Source: Idiomarina fontislapidosi
Lineage (GTDB): Bacteria; Pseudomonadota; Gammaproteobacteria; Enterobacterales; Alteromonadaceae
Reading direction: 5' to 3'
Assembly (NCBI RefSeq): GCF_003226255.1
Contig: NZ_QJST01000005.1
Location: forward strand, 62,001 to 126,000
DNA length: 64,000 bases
The position numbers and the translations under genes are program-made. The number at the start of each line of letters is the position of its first letter. The first letter of the stretch is position 1. Positions 54,443 through 63,000 of the stretch are shown here, piece by piece. The notes under the pieces were generated by a model. The model saw only the letters and a program-made list of their open reading frames with translations, was not told the origin of the DNA and ran no database searches.

Positions 54443-56149
54443 TCAGTGATCCGTTGCTTCGCCTGCTCCTTTAGGATAGCGGATAGATTCCACCAAATCC
54501 TGGATGTCCTGAGGCGCATCACCTGTCATTTTGTGAACAATAAGTGCTACAACAAAGTTAAAGATCATACCTAACGTACCAATGCCTTCTGGCGAGATGC
54601 CAAACAGCCAGTACTCTGGGTTGTTTAACTCTGGTGAGATAAACTTAAAGAACACAATATAACTAAAGGTGAATACAATACCCACAATCATGCCAGCGAT
54701 AGCGCCCTTGCTGTTCATGCGTTTGTTGAAAATACCCAAGATGATCGCAGGGAAGAAGCTCGATGCCGCGAGACCGAAGGCAAAGGCAACCACCTGCGCC
54801 ACGAAGCCGGGCGGATAGACCCCAAAATAGCCGGAAATGAGGATAGCCACTGCAGCAGCGAGACGCGCATACATCAGCTCCTGCTTATCGGTAATATTGG
54901 GCATCAGATTTCGCTTGAGCAAGTCGTGAGAGACTGATGTTGAAATAACCAATAACAGACCCGCCGATGTCGACAATGCAGCAGCCACACCACCAGCAGC
55001 AACTAACGCCACAACCCAAGCCGGTAAGTCACCGATTTCTGGGTTTGCCAATACCATGATATCGCGGTCAATCGTCATTTCGTTGCGCTCATCACCTGAG
55101 TAGAACATACGACCATCGTCGTTTTTGTCTTCCCATGTAATAAGACCGGTTTTTTCCCAGTTCTTAATCCAGCTTGGTGCATTGTCATACTCAACACCTT
55201 GCAGATCTGGCCCATTAACGGTGTTGATCATGTTCATTTTACCAAATGCAGCGATAGTCGGTGCAGTCAGATAAACAACAGCAATGAATGCCAATGCCCA
55301 GAACGCTGAACGACGCGCATCACGTACCTTAGGTACGGTGAAGAAGCGTACAATTACATGCGGTAAGCCTGCTGTACCCACCATCAAGGCGGCGGTAATA
55401 AAGAACACATCGACTTTACTACGCACACCCTCGGTGTACTCAGCAAAACCCAGCTGGGTGGAGAGCCCATCAAGCCGCTCGAGCAAGAACTGGCCGGATC
55501 CGTCCGAGACGGTACCTCCAAAGCCGGTTTGCGGCAGAATGTGACCTGTCATTAAAAGTGACAAGAAAACAGCAGGTACGATGTAGGCAAACATCAACAC
55601 ACAGTATTGCGCGACTTGGGTATAAGTAATCCCTTTCATGCCGCCAAGTACCGTGTAGAAGAACACGATGACCATACCGATGATGACACCCGTCGCAATA
55701 TCAACTTCGAGGAAGCGCGAGAATACCACGCCAACCCCACGCATTTGACCTGCGATGTAGGTGAACGAAACCAAAATGGCACACAATACCGCGATGGTTC
55801 GCGCTGTCTGTGAGTAGTAACGGTCACCGATAAAGTCTGGCACAGTAAACTTGCCGAACTTACGTAGATACGGCGCTAAACACATAGCGAGTAGCACGTA
55901 ACCACCGGTCCAGCCCATCAGGTAAACCGAGCCATCATAACCTGCGAAAGCGATGATACCCGCCATCGAGATATAGGTGGCAGCAGACATCCAGTCAGCA
56001 GCGGTCGCCATACCGTTAGCAATGGGGTGTACACCACCGCCAGCAACATAAAAGTCATTGGTTGAGCCGGCACGAGACCAAATTGCGATACCGATATACA
56101 GTGCAAAGGTCAGACCGACAATAATAAATGTGAGCGTTTGAATATCCAT
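54443..56149 (-). CDS. Sodium:solute symporter, large subunit (VC_2705 subfamily, acetate/ActP-like)
   Basis: 568 aa, about 13 membrane segments, sodium:solute symporter family. Conserved parts are GGVHPIANGMATAADWMSAA (residues about 39-58), GGYVLLAMCLAPYLRKF and ALSTSAGLLLVISTSVSHD. A hydrophilic insertion near residues 315-355 (NWEKTGLITWEDKNDDGRM) is usual in this subfamily, which works with a small DUF4212 partner. Substrate is inferred as acetate or a related short-chain acid from the CrbS/CrbR-like genes close by. Confidence 0.9.
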   Translation of the reverse strand: MDIQTLTFIIVGLTFALYIGIAIWSRAGSTNDFYVAGGGVHPIANGMATAADWMSAATYISMAGIIAFAGYDGSVYLMGWTGGYVLLAMCLAPYLRKFGKFTVPDFIGDRYYSQTARTIAVLCAILVSFTYIAGQMRGVGVVFSRFLEVDIATGVIIGMVIVFFYTVLGGMKGITYTQVAQYCVLMFAYIVPAVFLSLLMTGHILPQTGFGGTVSDGSGQFLLERLDGLSTQLGFAEYTEGVRSKVDVFFITAALMVGTAGLPHVIVRFFTVPKVRDARRSAFWALAFIAVVYLTAPTIAAFGKMNMINTVNGPDLQGVEYDNAPSWIKNWEKTGLITWEDKNDDGRMFYSGDERNEMTIDRDIMVLANPEIGDLPAWVVALVAAGGVAAALSTSAGLLLVISTSVSHDLLKRNLMPNITDKQELMYARLAAAVAILISGYFGVYPPGFVAQVVAFAFGLAASSFFPAIILGIFNKRMNSKGAIAGMIVGIVFTFSYIVFFKFISPELNNPEYWLFGISPEGIGTLGMIFNFVVALIVHKMTGDAPQDIQDLVESIRYPKGAGEATDH

Positions 56150-56155
56150 AGCGCA

Positions 56156-56422
56156 TCAGTCCTCGTGAACTTCGTATTTATTATCGAGTTTCGCCATTCC
56201 CCGCACGTAAAGGAAAATCAGCACGATAAAGGTAATAATGGAGCCCTGCTGCGCAAACCAGAATCCTAGCTTAAAGCCAAAGAAACGGATTTCATTCAGC
56301 ACATCCACTAAGAGAATTCCAAAGCCATAGGAAACCACAAACCACACGACGAGCAGTTTAAGCATTAAGCTCAGGTTCTCTTTCCAATACGCTTTGGCAT
56401 CATCTTCGTTTTTAAATGCCAT
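56156..56422 (-). CDS. DUF4212 protein, small subunit of the sodium:solute symporter
   Basis: 88 aa with two hydrophobic segments (LMLKLLVVWFVVSYGFGILL and GSIITFIVLIFLYVRGMAKL), and the conserved FGFKLGFWFAQQGS between them. The family always accompanies the large symporter subunit; here it is 6 bases upstream, so the two are co-translated. First gene of this unit, with an inverted repeat 27 bases before it. Confidence 0.92.
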   Translation of the reverse strand: MAFKNEDDAKAYWKENLSLMLKLLVVWFVVSYGFGILLVDVLNEIRFFGFKLGFWFAQQGSIITFIVLIFLYVRGMAKLDNKYEVHED

Positions 56423-56448
56423 AACGTCCCCTCCTGTTGTAAGAATAA

Positions 56449-56477
56449 TTGTTAACCTTTGTTAGGGTCGTTAACAA
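56449..56477. promoter_or_regulatory. Inverted repeat upstream of the symporter unit (candidate operator)
   Basis: TTGTTAAC and GTTAACAA flank a 13-base spacer, 27-55 bases before the DUF4212 ATG. The perfect 8-base arms suit a dimeric activator. The LuxR-type regulator of the CrbR kind at the right edge is one possible ligand. Confidence 0.5.
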
Positions 56478-56633
56478 ATGTAGGTGGAGTTGTATACAGG
56501 TGAAATTGGACTTTGGTCGTAGTGGGTTCTTACTGAGCGATTTAAGTTCTAACCACTAATCACGATTGTAGTTTGACTTTTTCATTTTGAATGACAATTA
56601 TATATATTCATATGTTAAAAAATGGTGAACAAA

Positions 56634-57449
56634 ATGAAGAAAGCTTTAATAGCTCTTGCTACTATTTCCTTTAGTGTTAGTGCGTATGCCGACATTTCAT
56701 ACTCGGAGAAGGAGAGCCTCTGTGGTCAAGCAACAGTCGATGATCCTTGGCTTCAGCGACCAACGGTTTATACGGGCAATATTTTTGAAGGAAGTTCGAA
56801 AAGATATGTCAGCACTGCTGAACCTGCCTCATTCGAAGCCGAGCAAAATCATTTCGTGGACTATGATGGTGGTGTCCCCGAATACCGAACGACTCGGGAC
56901 TTTGCTTTCTTCAAATCATTTGGACAGTGGTCCACTCTTCAGCTAGTTCGCGGAATGACGTCTGATGAAGATGTTGAGATATCTTTCCCAATTCGGGGGG
57001 AACATCGAGCGGTCGTTCTTGTGAAAGATGAAGATCTAAGACAGCCGAATGGCCCGGGGGGCGACTACTGGTATCCACCTCTTTGTGATGTTGTTGAAGT
57101 CATCGCTCACAATGACCCAAGTGTTGGTGCAGCTTCTGCAACCAGCGGAGCGGGCATTTCAGTTAATATTGCAAACGTCGATATCGATAGCTTATCTGCA
57201 CGGGCTCAACAAGGGTACGATGCCAGTATCACCTACATATTCCGGCATCAGCGTGACAGAAATACAGAGTTCACTTACACCACTACTTCACCGGATATTA
57301 CTTTTACTCCTACTTACCAAGGTTCATATTATGTGTTCGTACGCGTGAGTGATGGTAACTTGACTAAGTTCATTGACGTGACAGAGGGTGTGCCTGTGTT
57401 CTCTAGTAGTGGTCAACCCTTACCTGGTGGTCCAATCGAAGTTTTTTAA
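56634..57449 (+). CDS. Secreted protein of unknown function
   Basis: I recognise no family. About 271 aa with a Sec signal peptide (MKKALIALATISFSVSAYA). The mature part has two cysteines (SLCGQ and PLCDVV), a probable disulfide, and is rich in beta-type residues. The C-terminal third (TYIFRHQRDRNTEFTY, then YYVFVRVSDGNLTKFIDV) looks like a small beta-sandwich. I chose the ATG at 56634, with GGTG 6 bases upstream; an ATG four codons earlier is possible. A terminator follows. The composition is AT-richer than its neighbours. It is the first gene of the accessory patch. Confidence 0.65.
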   Translation: MKKALIALATISFSVSAYADISYSEKESLCGQATVDDPWLQRPTVYTGNIFEGSSKRYVSTAEPASFEAEQNHFVDYDGGVPEYRTTRDFAFFKSFGQWSTLQLVRGMTSDEDVEISFPIRGEHRAVVLVKDEDLRQPNGPGGDYWYPPLCDVVEVIAHNDPSVGAASATSGAGISVNIANVDIDSLSARAQQGYDASITYIFRHQRDRNTEFTYTTTSPDITFTPTYQGSYYVFVRVSDGNLTKFIDVTEGVPVFSSSGQPLPGGPIEVF

Positions 57450-57459
57450 TACCTACCAG

Positions 57460-57512
57460 AAAATGGTGCTTTCTGTGCCAATGTTAGGCGGTTTAGAAAG
57501 TACCATTTTTTT
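57460..57512 (+). terminator. Terminator of the secreted-protein gene
   Basis: AAAATGGTGCTTTCT and AGAAAGTACCATTTT form a 15-base stem with one G-T pair around a 20-base loop, followed by Ts. Confidence 0.75.
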
Positions 57513-57830
57513 GACTTTAATTAGATTAACTCAGCGAGGCTCAACATGAGAAACTTTATACTCGTTGGATTAATAATAGCCTTTAGTCAGCAAGCTATAG
57601 CATTAGTCAACCCTCCAACTCGGTGTAAATTAGGTCCCGTTCAAGGCGCTAGTATAAGTGTCAAAGGAGATTGAGCCTTCTATTTCAGTAGTAACGATAC
57701 CGTTGAATTCTATGACTCTATTAATGGTTTTGTCGGTTCAGATGAGACAAATACGGAGAGTAACCCTTATTTAGCTTATAAAATGGCGTCAAGTTCCGCG
57801 TATGGTGTGTTGAGTAGTGATTTAGTAAAA

Positions 57831-57859
57831 AAGTCGCGCAAAATGCACGATCTACCGCG
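57831..57859 (-). repeat. REP-like palindromic repeat, copy 1
   Basis: On the minus strand CGCGGTAG is followed by ATCGTGCA-TTT-TGCGCGAC, an imperfect palindrome, then TT. A GTAG head before a palindrome is the layout of REP elements moved by REP-associated tyrosine transposases. Two bases differ from copy 2 at 60041-60069. It lies inside the broken secreted-protein gene. Confidence 0.7.
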
Positions 57860-57948
57860 GTGCGTACGACCCGATACACTCATCAGTTGGTCTTGTGCAT
57901 CGTAGTGATAGGTTTGAGATACCCCATATTGCCACACCGAATTTAAGC
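57860..57948 (-). pseudogene. Rhs fragment (about 29 codons)
   Basis: Minus-strand codons read SLNSVWQYGVSQTYHYDAQD and continue QLMSVSGRTH, a YD-repeat unit of an Rhs protein. It is in the same orientation as the Rhs gene at 58.7-60.0 kb and ends at the REP-like repeat. It is a leftover, not a gene. Confidence 0.65.
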
Positions 57949-58247
57949 TTGTGAAGCCAGAGCAGGTTGAAAACGTGCTGTCTACTTTCACGAGAGAATG
58001 CTTTGTCGGCGGTCGTGCTGCCTATCAACTCGGCGACGGTATTTATTCAGTCGATGCCGGGGAAAACGATATTCGGGCTATCTATGACCAAGAAAATGCA
58101 GAAATAAAGTTCTTCTGCCGCTACCAACGGGATATGAACTTTTACGATAAGAAACTGATGGCTTTTGCCACCAAGCATGGCATTGATACGAAACCTTGCA
58201 CCGTCACATCTGAATAGTGAACAGCTACGACTTGTCTTGATGTGAGC

Positions 58248-58278
58248 AAAAAACAAAGCCCCGCGAGTGCGGGGCTTT
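58248..58278 (-). terminator. Rho-independent terminator of the Rhs-immunity unit
   Basis: AAAGCCCCGC and GCGGGGCTTT form a 10-base stem with loop GAGT (plus strand), followed on the minus strand by TGTTTTTT. It lies 36 bases after the immunity-like gene. Confidence 0.85.
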
Positions 58279-58313
58279 GGATTCAAAGGCTGATAATGTC
58301 TACCAACTGTTAT

Positions 58314-58691
58314 TTATTCATATTCAATAATTATGTCTTTTGGTGATATTTCTAGCTTTCCCCAATCACCGCTAAGCACATATTTTTCGTCGTCCGATTT
58401 AATAAAAGTATCAATATTTCCAAAGTCTACTTCACCATTTATGTCAGTGGTTCTGTTTTCATTTCTTTTAATCCACCTGACAACTTTCGGCTCAGTGAAC
58501 TTAATTTTACCTTTCCTGTAACAATAGTTCTCTTCGGAAGAGGGTTCAGAATAAAGTGGATGGTTTTCATTTAATACAAAATCCATGCTGAAAACGATCT
58601 CCCCTTCAAATTCGTCAATGCTGAGTACAAACGAATCTTCAAGGTATAAATTTTTTAGATCTGTCATTTCGTAATAATTTATTGTCATCAT
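58314..58691 (-). CDS. Putative immunity protein for the Rhs C-terminal toxin
   Basis: 125 aa, strongly acidic, cytoplasmic, AT-rich coding, no recognised domain. The ATG overlaps the Rhs stop by 4 bases (ATGA), the usual layout of a toxin-immunity pair. Evident features are an acidic start (LYLEDSFVLSIDEFEGEIVF) and single cysteine and tryptophans. Role is inferred from position, size and charge only. Confidence 0.6.
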   Translation of the reverse strand: MMTINYYEMTDLKNLYLEDSFVLSIDEFEGEIVFSMDFVLNENHPLYSEPSSEENYCYRKGKIKFTEPKVVRWIKRNENRTTDINGEVDFGNIDTFIKSDDEKYVLSGDWGKLEISPKDIIIEYE

Positions 58692-60040
58692 AAATCATTC
58701 CTAATAGGCGTGTGATTCTCAGGGCTTCTTCTTGTTACAGGTTCTCCAGCAGGGTTGACTCGCTGTCCACTTGAATCTTTTAATTCTACATGTGGTCCTC
58801 GACTACCCGGCGCTCTCTCACTGCCGCCTTTTATGGTTACCCTAGCAGTTCCATTTTCATCAACCATTTTAAGTGGGCCATTCCCACTTTGGGTTGGCTT
58901 GAACCCAACTGATCCAGCTTTTGATTTTATATCACTAGCCTTTGTTGAGCCATCAGCCTTAATCATATTGCCGACTTGCTTTCCTCTCCCTATAGTTGAC
59001 GCACGTCCTAATACGCCAGCAAGTGCAATATCTTCAGGGCCGGGAATTAATAGTGAAACAGCTCCAAGGCCTCCGGCGGCCTCAGCCATATTTTCCGCAT
59101 TATATTGCTGAGTATTAATTTCACCTGACGCTAGTCTTTGAACACGCAAGTCCAGTCGCTGACCAATTCTGGTAGCATCACGTCCGTCGGGATCAATATA
59201 CTTGTACGGATTATTATTCGCATAAGCATAACGGTTAAAGCTATGCACATCACGGAAGCCAATGGGATCGTTGCTGTAAAACCGCCCAATCACTGGATCA
59301 TAGTATCGTGCCTGCATATAAACTAAACCGGTATCGGCATCAAAACGGTGACCCGTGTATCCAACATCATCAACCGCGCCTTCGATACTCTCACCAAAAG
59401 GCTGGTAATGTTGCGTACCGCTGTCTTCCGGAATATAACCGTCTTTAGCAATCAGTTTATCGCCTAGGTAAACGTAATTAATACTACCCGCCTCGGTTTC
59501 ACGATAAACCAGAGTCCCATCTAATCGGTAAAAGCTGTATCGGTGGCTGCCGTTATTGGTTTCCATCACCCGCCGGCTATGCCCATCATAGCGGTAACGG
59601 ATGTCGCCGGACTGCACCAATTGATTAGCGTGGTTATAAGTGAATGTCCGTGTGCCGTTGTCAATCACATTACCGCGCGCGTCGTAAGTGAACGCATCGT
59701 AAGCCGGGCCAGCCCCCTCAACGGCAATTAACCGATTGGTTGAGTCACTGTAATGATAACTCAGCTCCCGATCTAAGAGCGACTGATCGTATGAACGAAT
59801 ATTACCCAACCCATCATAAGTTAACTCCGAGGTGCCAACTCCGTTTCCACCTTTCACAAACAATAGCCGGTCTAAGCCGTCATAAGCCAGCTGGGTTAAC
59901 GTAAAATCACTATTGAGATGGTCATGCTGATAAACAATATTAAGGTTGTCATCGTAGCCGAACTGGTAATCTAACGCCGTGACATTATCACCTGAGTCAT
60001 TCAGGCGTGTAGGAACTTGCCTAGCGGTATCAAGTAATGA
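58688..60040 (-). CDS. Rhs protein, 5'-truncated, with C-terminal toxin-like domain
   Basis: About 450 codons of an Rhs core that is normally over 1,000 residues. YD repeats are clear (YDGLGNIRSYDQ, YDARGNVIDNG, YRYDGHSRRVMETN), then the core end YTGHRFDADTGLVYMQARYY and YANNNPYKYIDPDGRD. About 170 variable residues follow, ending RGPHVELKDSSGQRVNPAG with RRSPENHTPI, a toxin-type C-terminus of unrecognised activity (a nuclease is a guess). The frame is open right up to a REP-like repeat and has no ATG there; a TTG at 59863 is the only plausible start. The C-terminal domain and immunity gene look intact. Confidence 0.7.
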   Translation of the reverse strand, partial: SLLDTARQVPTRLNDSGDNVTALDYQFGYDDNLNIVYQHDHLNSDFTLTQLAYDGLDRLLFVKGGNGVGTSELTYDGLGNIRSYDQSLLDRELSYHYSDSTNRLIAVEGAGPAYDAFTYDARGNVIDNGTRTFTYNHANQLVQSGDIRYRYDGHSRRVMETNNGSHRYSFYRLDGTLVYRETEAGSINYVYLGDKLIAKDGYIPEDSGTQHYQPFGESIEGAVDDVGYTGHRFDADTGLVYMQARYYDPVIGRFYSNDPIGFRDVHSFNRYAYANNNPYKYIDPDGRDATRIGQRLDLRVQRLASGEINTQQYNAENMAEAAGGLGAVSLLIPGPEDIALAGVLGRASTIGRGKQVGNMIKADGSTKASDIKSKAGSVGFKPTQSGNGPLKMVDENGTARVTIKGGSERAPGSRGPHVELKDSSGQRVNPAGEPVTRRSPENHTPIRNDL

Positions 60041-60069
60041 AAGTCGCGCAAAATGCGCGACCTACCGCG
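60041..60069 (-). repeat. REP-like palindromic repeat, copy 2
   Basis: On the minus strand CGCGGTAG is followed by GTCGCGCA-TTT-TGCGCGAC, a perfect 8-base palindrome with GTAG head, same orientation as copy 1, 2,210 bases away. Its TAG is the stop codon of the hybrid kinase gene, and its other end touches the truncated Rhs frame. Confidence 0.75.
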
Positions 60070-63000
60070 AGGAGATGTATTTTAGCAGGGCTTTGAGGGC
60101 GGCGGGTTTGACTGGTTTGGGCATGAAGTGCAAGCCGCCTTGGCGCGCGTTGCGCTTTACGTGGTCGTCGCGCATAGCGGTGACCAGTGCACCAGGTAAG
60201 TCTCGTTGCCAAATGGTGCGGAGTTCATTCGCCAATTGAATGCCATCGTCGCCTCCGAGTTGGTAGTCAAGCAACATGCCGTCTAACGGCTCATTGCCGT
60301 GTGCGTAGGCAACAGCATCTGCATAGGAGCGACAGGTTATCGCACAGCAATTCCACTTCTCTAGCAGTGCGCTCACAGCACTGAGGTTATCCTTGTCATC
60401 GTCCACCACCAACAAACTGAGCTCCGCGGTTGGCGTTTGGTCAGTTTGCTCGGTGCGTTTAGCGACCACTTGCGTCGGGTGACCTAAGGGGATAGTCACT
60501 GAGAAACACGAACCTTTACCCTCAATCGAGCGGATCTGTGGCTCGCAACCGAGCTGTTCACTCATCCGCTGCGCGACACTCAGACCTAAGCCGACACCAT
60601 CCACCGTTTGATTCTGTATCCGATAAAACGCGTCGAAAATTTTATTCTGTTGCTGCGCAGCGATGCCAGGGCCGGTATCCCATACCGCAATCTGTAAGTA
60701 GTCACCCCGCTTACGCACACCGAGTAATACTTTACCTTTGGGTGTGTACTTAATGGCATTCGATAAAAAGTTCTGCACAATACGGCGCAAATAGGTCGGA
60801 TCGGTGTACACCGGGCGATCCACATAAAACGCGCGGAACTCAAGTTGCCGCTGTTCCGCCAGAACGTGATACTCCTCAATCAAGGGTTTTAAAACACTGC
60901 TTAACATCACATGTTTAAACTGCGGCTTAAGTGCCCCTTGGTCCATTTTGGCGATCGAGAGCAGCGTCGATAACAAGTGTTCGGTAGAGCCCAGTGCCGT
61001 ATCTAACTTACCCAATAACCCCTGATTGCGCTCTGATAACTCATGTTCGTTAACTGCCGACAAATACAATCGCGCCGCATTGAGTGGCTGCAAAATGTCA
61101 TGACTGGCAAGTGCTAAAAATCGTGTTTTTGATGCGTTCGCCGCCTCAGCTTCGGCTTTTGCCTTTTTCAACTCCTTCTCAACTTCACGGCGTCTATCAA
61201 TCTCAGCAGTGAGCTCTTGGTTTATCTCGCGGATCTCTTGAGTCCGCGTATCCACGCGTTGCTCAAGGTCGATATTGGCGTCTTCAAGCGCCTGCTGAGT
61301 TTCTACGTGCTCGGTAATATCGGTGAAACTGGTTACGAAGCCGCCACTCGGTAATGGGTTACCCACCATTTCAATAACGCGACCATCGGCACGACGTCGA
61401 ATAAATCGGTGCGCCGAACCCATTTGCATGTAGCGTAAGCGTTTACTTACTAACTCCTCAACCTCACCGGGACCACACTCGCCTCGCTCGGCGTTATAAC
61501 GAATTAATGTCGCTATCGGTTGGCCCGGTCTCACCATACCTTCTGGATAGTCGAATAGGTCGGTATAGCGTTTATTCCACGCGACCAGGCGCAACTCGGA
61601 GTCAACCACGCTGATACCTTGCGCCAAGTTCTCTAGCGAACTAAACAAAATCGACTGCTGGGTTTGAAGCGCTTGCGTAGTGTCATCAAAGAAATGAACG
61701 ACTTCCTCAAGATTGAGTTGCCTATCCCGCAGTGCCGCCTCGACCAAAGAACGCGCCGTAGCAGACCCTAAAACGCCGGCGATAGCACGCTCAACATAAT
61801 TAATTAAACTTTGGTCCGCCACGGCTTCAGCGCGCAAGGACACCGATTCATTAGGTGCCTGATAGTAACGCATGAGTTGTTGCGCGCGCTCGGCTCCCAA
61901 AAAGGTCTTAAGCAGCAGCAACATATCAGCGTTGGTGGCTGATTGATTTTTATGCAGTGGACTGTCGGGTAACGACGCCCGTGGTTTGACGAATGCAGTG
62001 GCTTGGATACGATCGACCAATCGCGGACGCGCCAGCAGCGAGAAGGCAACGTAGGCGAAGCTGTTCATTAGTAATGATATCACCGTGCCACGCGTGATGA
62101 TCTCAACGTCGGAGAGCAACGCATCGCTATACAGCGGTATCAATACGCTCACTATCCAGCCAATTGAGCCGGCAGCGAGCCCCGCGTAGACACCTCGGGC
62201 ATGACCACGCCGCCAATACAGTGCCCCAATAAGCGTGGGCAACAGCTGTAAGACTAAGGAAAAAGCGAGTAAGCCAATACTCACCAAGTTTGTGCGTGCC
62301 GCCCAAAAGTAGTAGCACAGAAACGCCAGTGCCATCGTGACGCCAATGGCCACGCGCCGAAACAGTAGCAAACTGCGATCATATTCGCGCCGTCGCTCAC
62401 GCAAGGGTAACCGCGATTCGCGCTGCAATAAGATAGGCATAATGACATCGTTGGTAATCATCGTACTGAGCGTCACCGATGCAATAATCACCATGGCCGT
62501 AGCGGCCGAAATACCGCCAATAAATATAATCAGCGAGAGCCAAAGCTGGTCTTTTAATAGTGGAAGTTGCAACGCAAACGTGGAGCCATCTTGATAGTTG
62601 GGCAGTAGTAAACTGCCTGCCAACGCGATGGGCACTATCGCCAACGCGGTGAGCCCCAAGTAAACAGGAAAGCCCCAGCGCGCGGTGCCCAAGTGTTTTA
62701 TATCCACGTTATCAACGACCGCCACATGGAACTGACGCGGCAAACATAAAATCGCCCCAGCCGCCATAAAGGTCTGTACGATAAACTCAAAGGAGCCAAA
62801 ACTTGCCAGGCTCCAGTGTGGACTCACAGTCGATGAAAACGTTTGCGTCCAATCAAAACTCGGCTGTTCGCTAAGCAAGTGCCACGCAAATATACCCGCG
62901 GCTGTCAGCGCGGTCAGTTTTATCATCGACTCAACGGCTATCGCTAACATCATTCCGCTGCGGTACTCTGTCACCTCGACATGACGTGTACCAAATAACA

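Larger units (their letters stand above)
57546..58217 (+). pseudogene. Broken gene for a small secreted protein
   Basis: An ATG with GAGG upstream starts a signal-peptide-like MRNFILVGLIIAFSQQ. The frame meets a TGA at 57672 (after SVKGD), then continues in the same frame with AFYFSSNDTVEFYDSINGF. At about 57828 it runs into a REP-like repeat and a scrap of antisense Rhs, with further stops. After 57948 the same frame resumes (KLVKPEQVENVLSTFTREC) to a TAG at 58217. TTAGTAAAA before and CTTGTGAAG after the insert suggest an ancestral ...DLVKPEQ... junction. An 88-codon frame from the GTG at 57951 could still be translated but lacks a signal peptide. Family not recognised. Confidence 0.6.
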
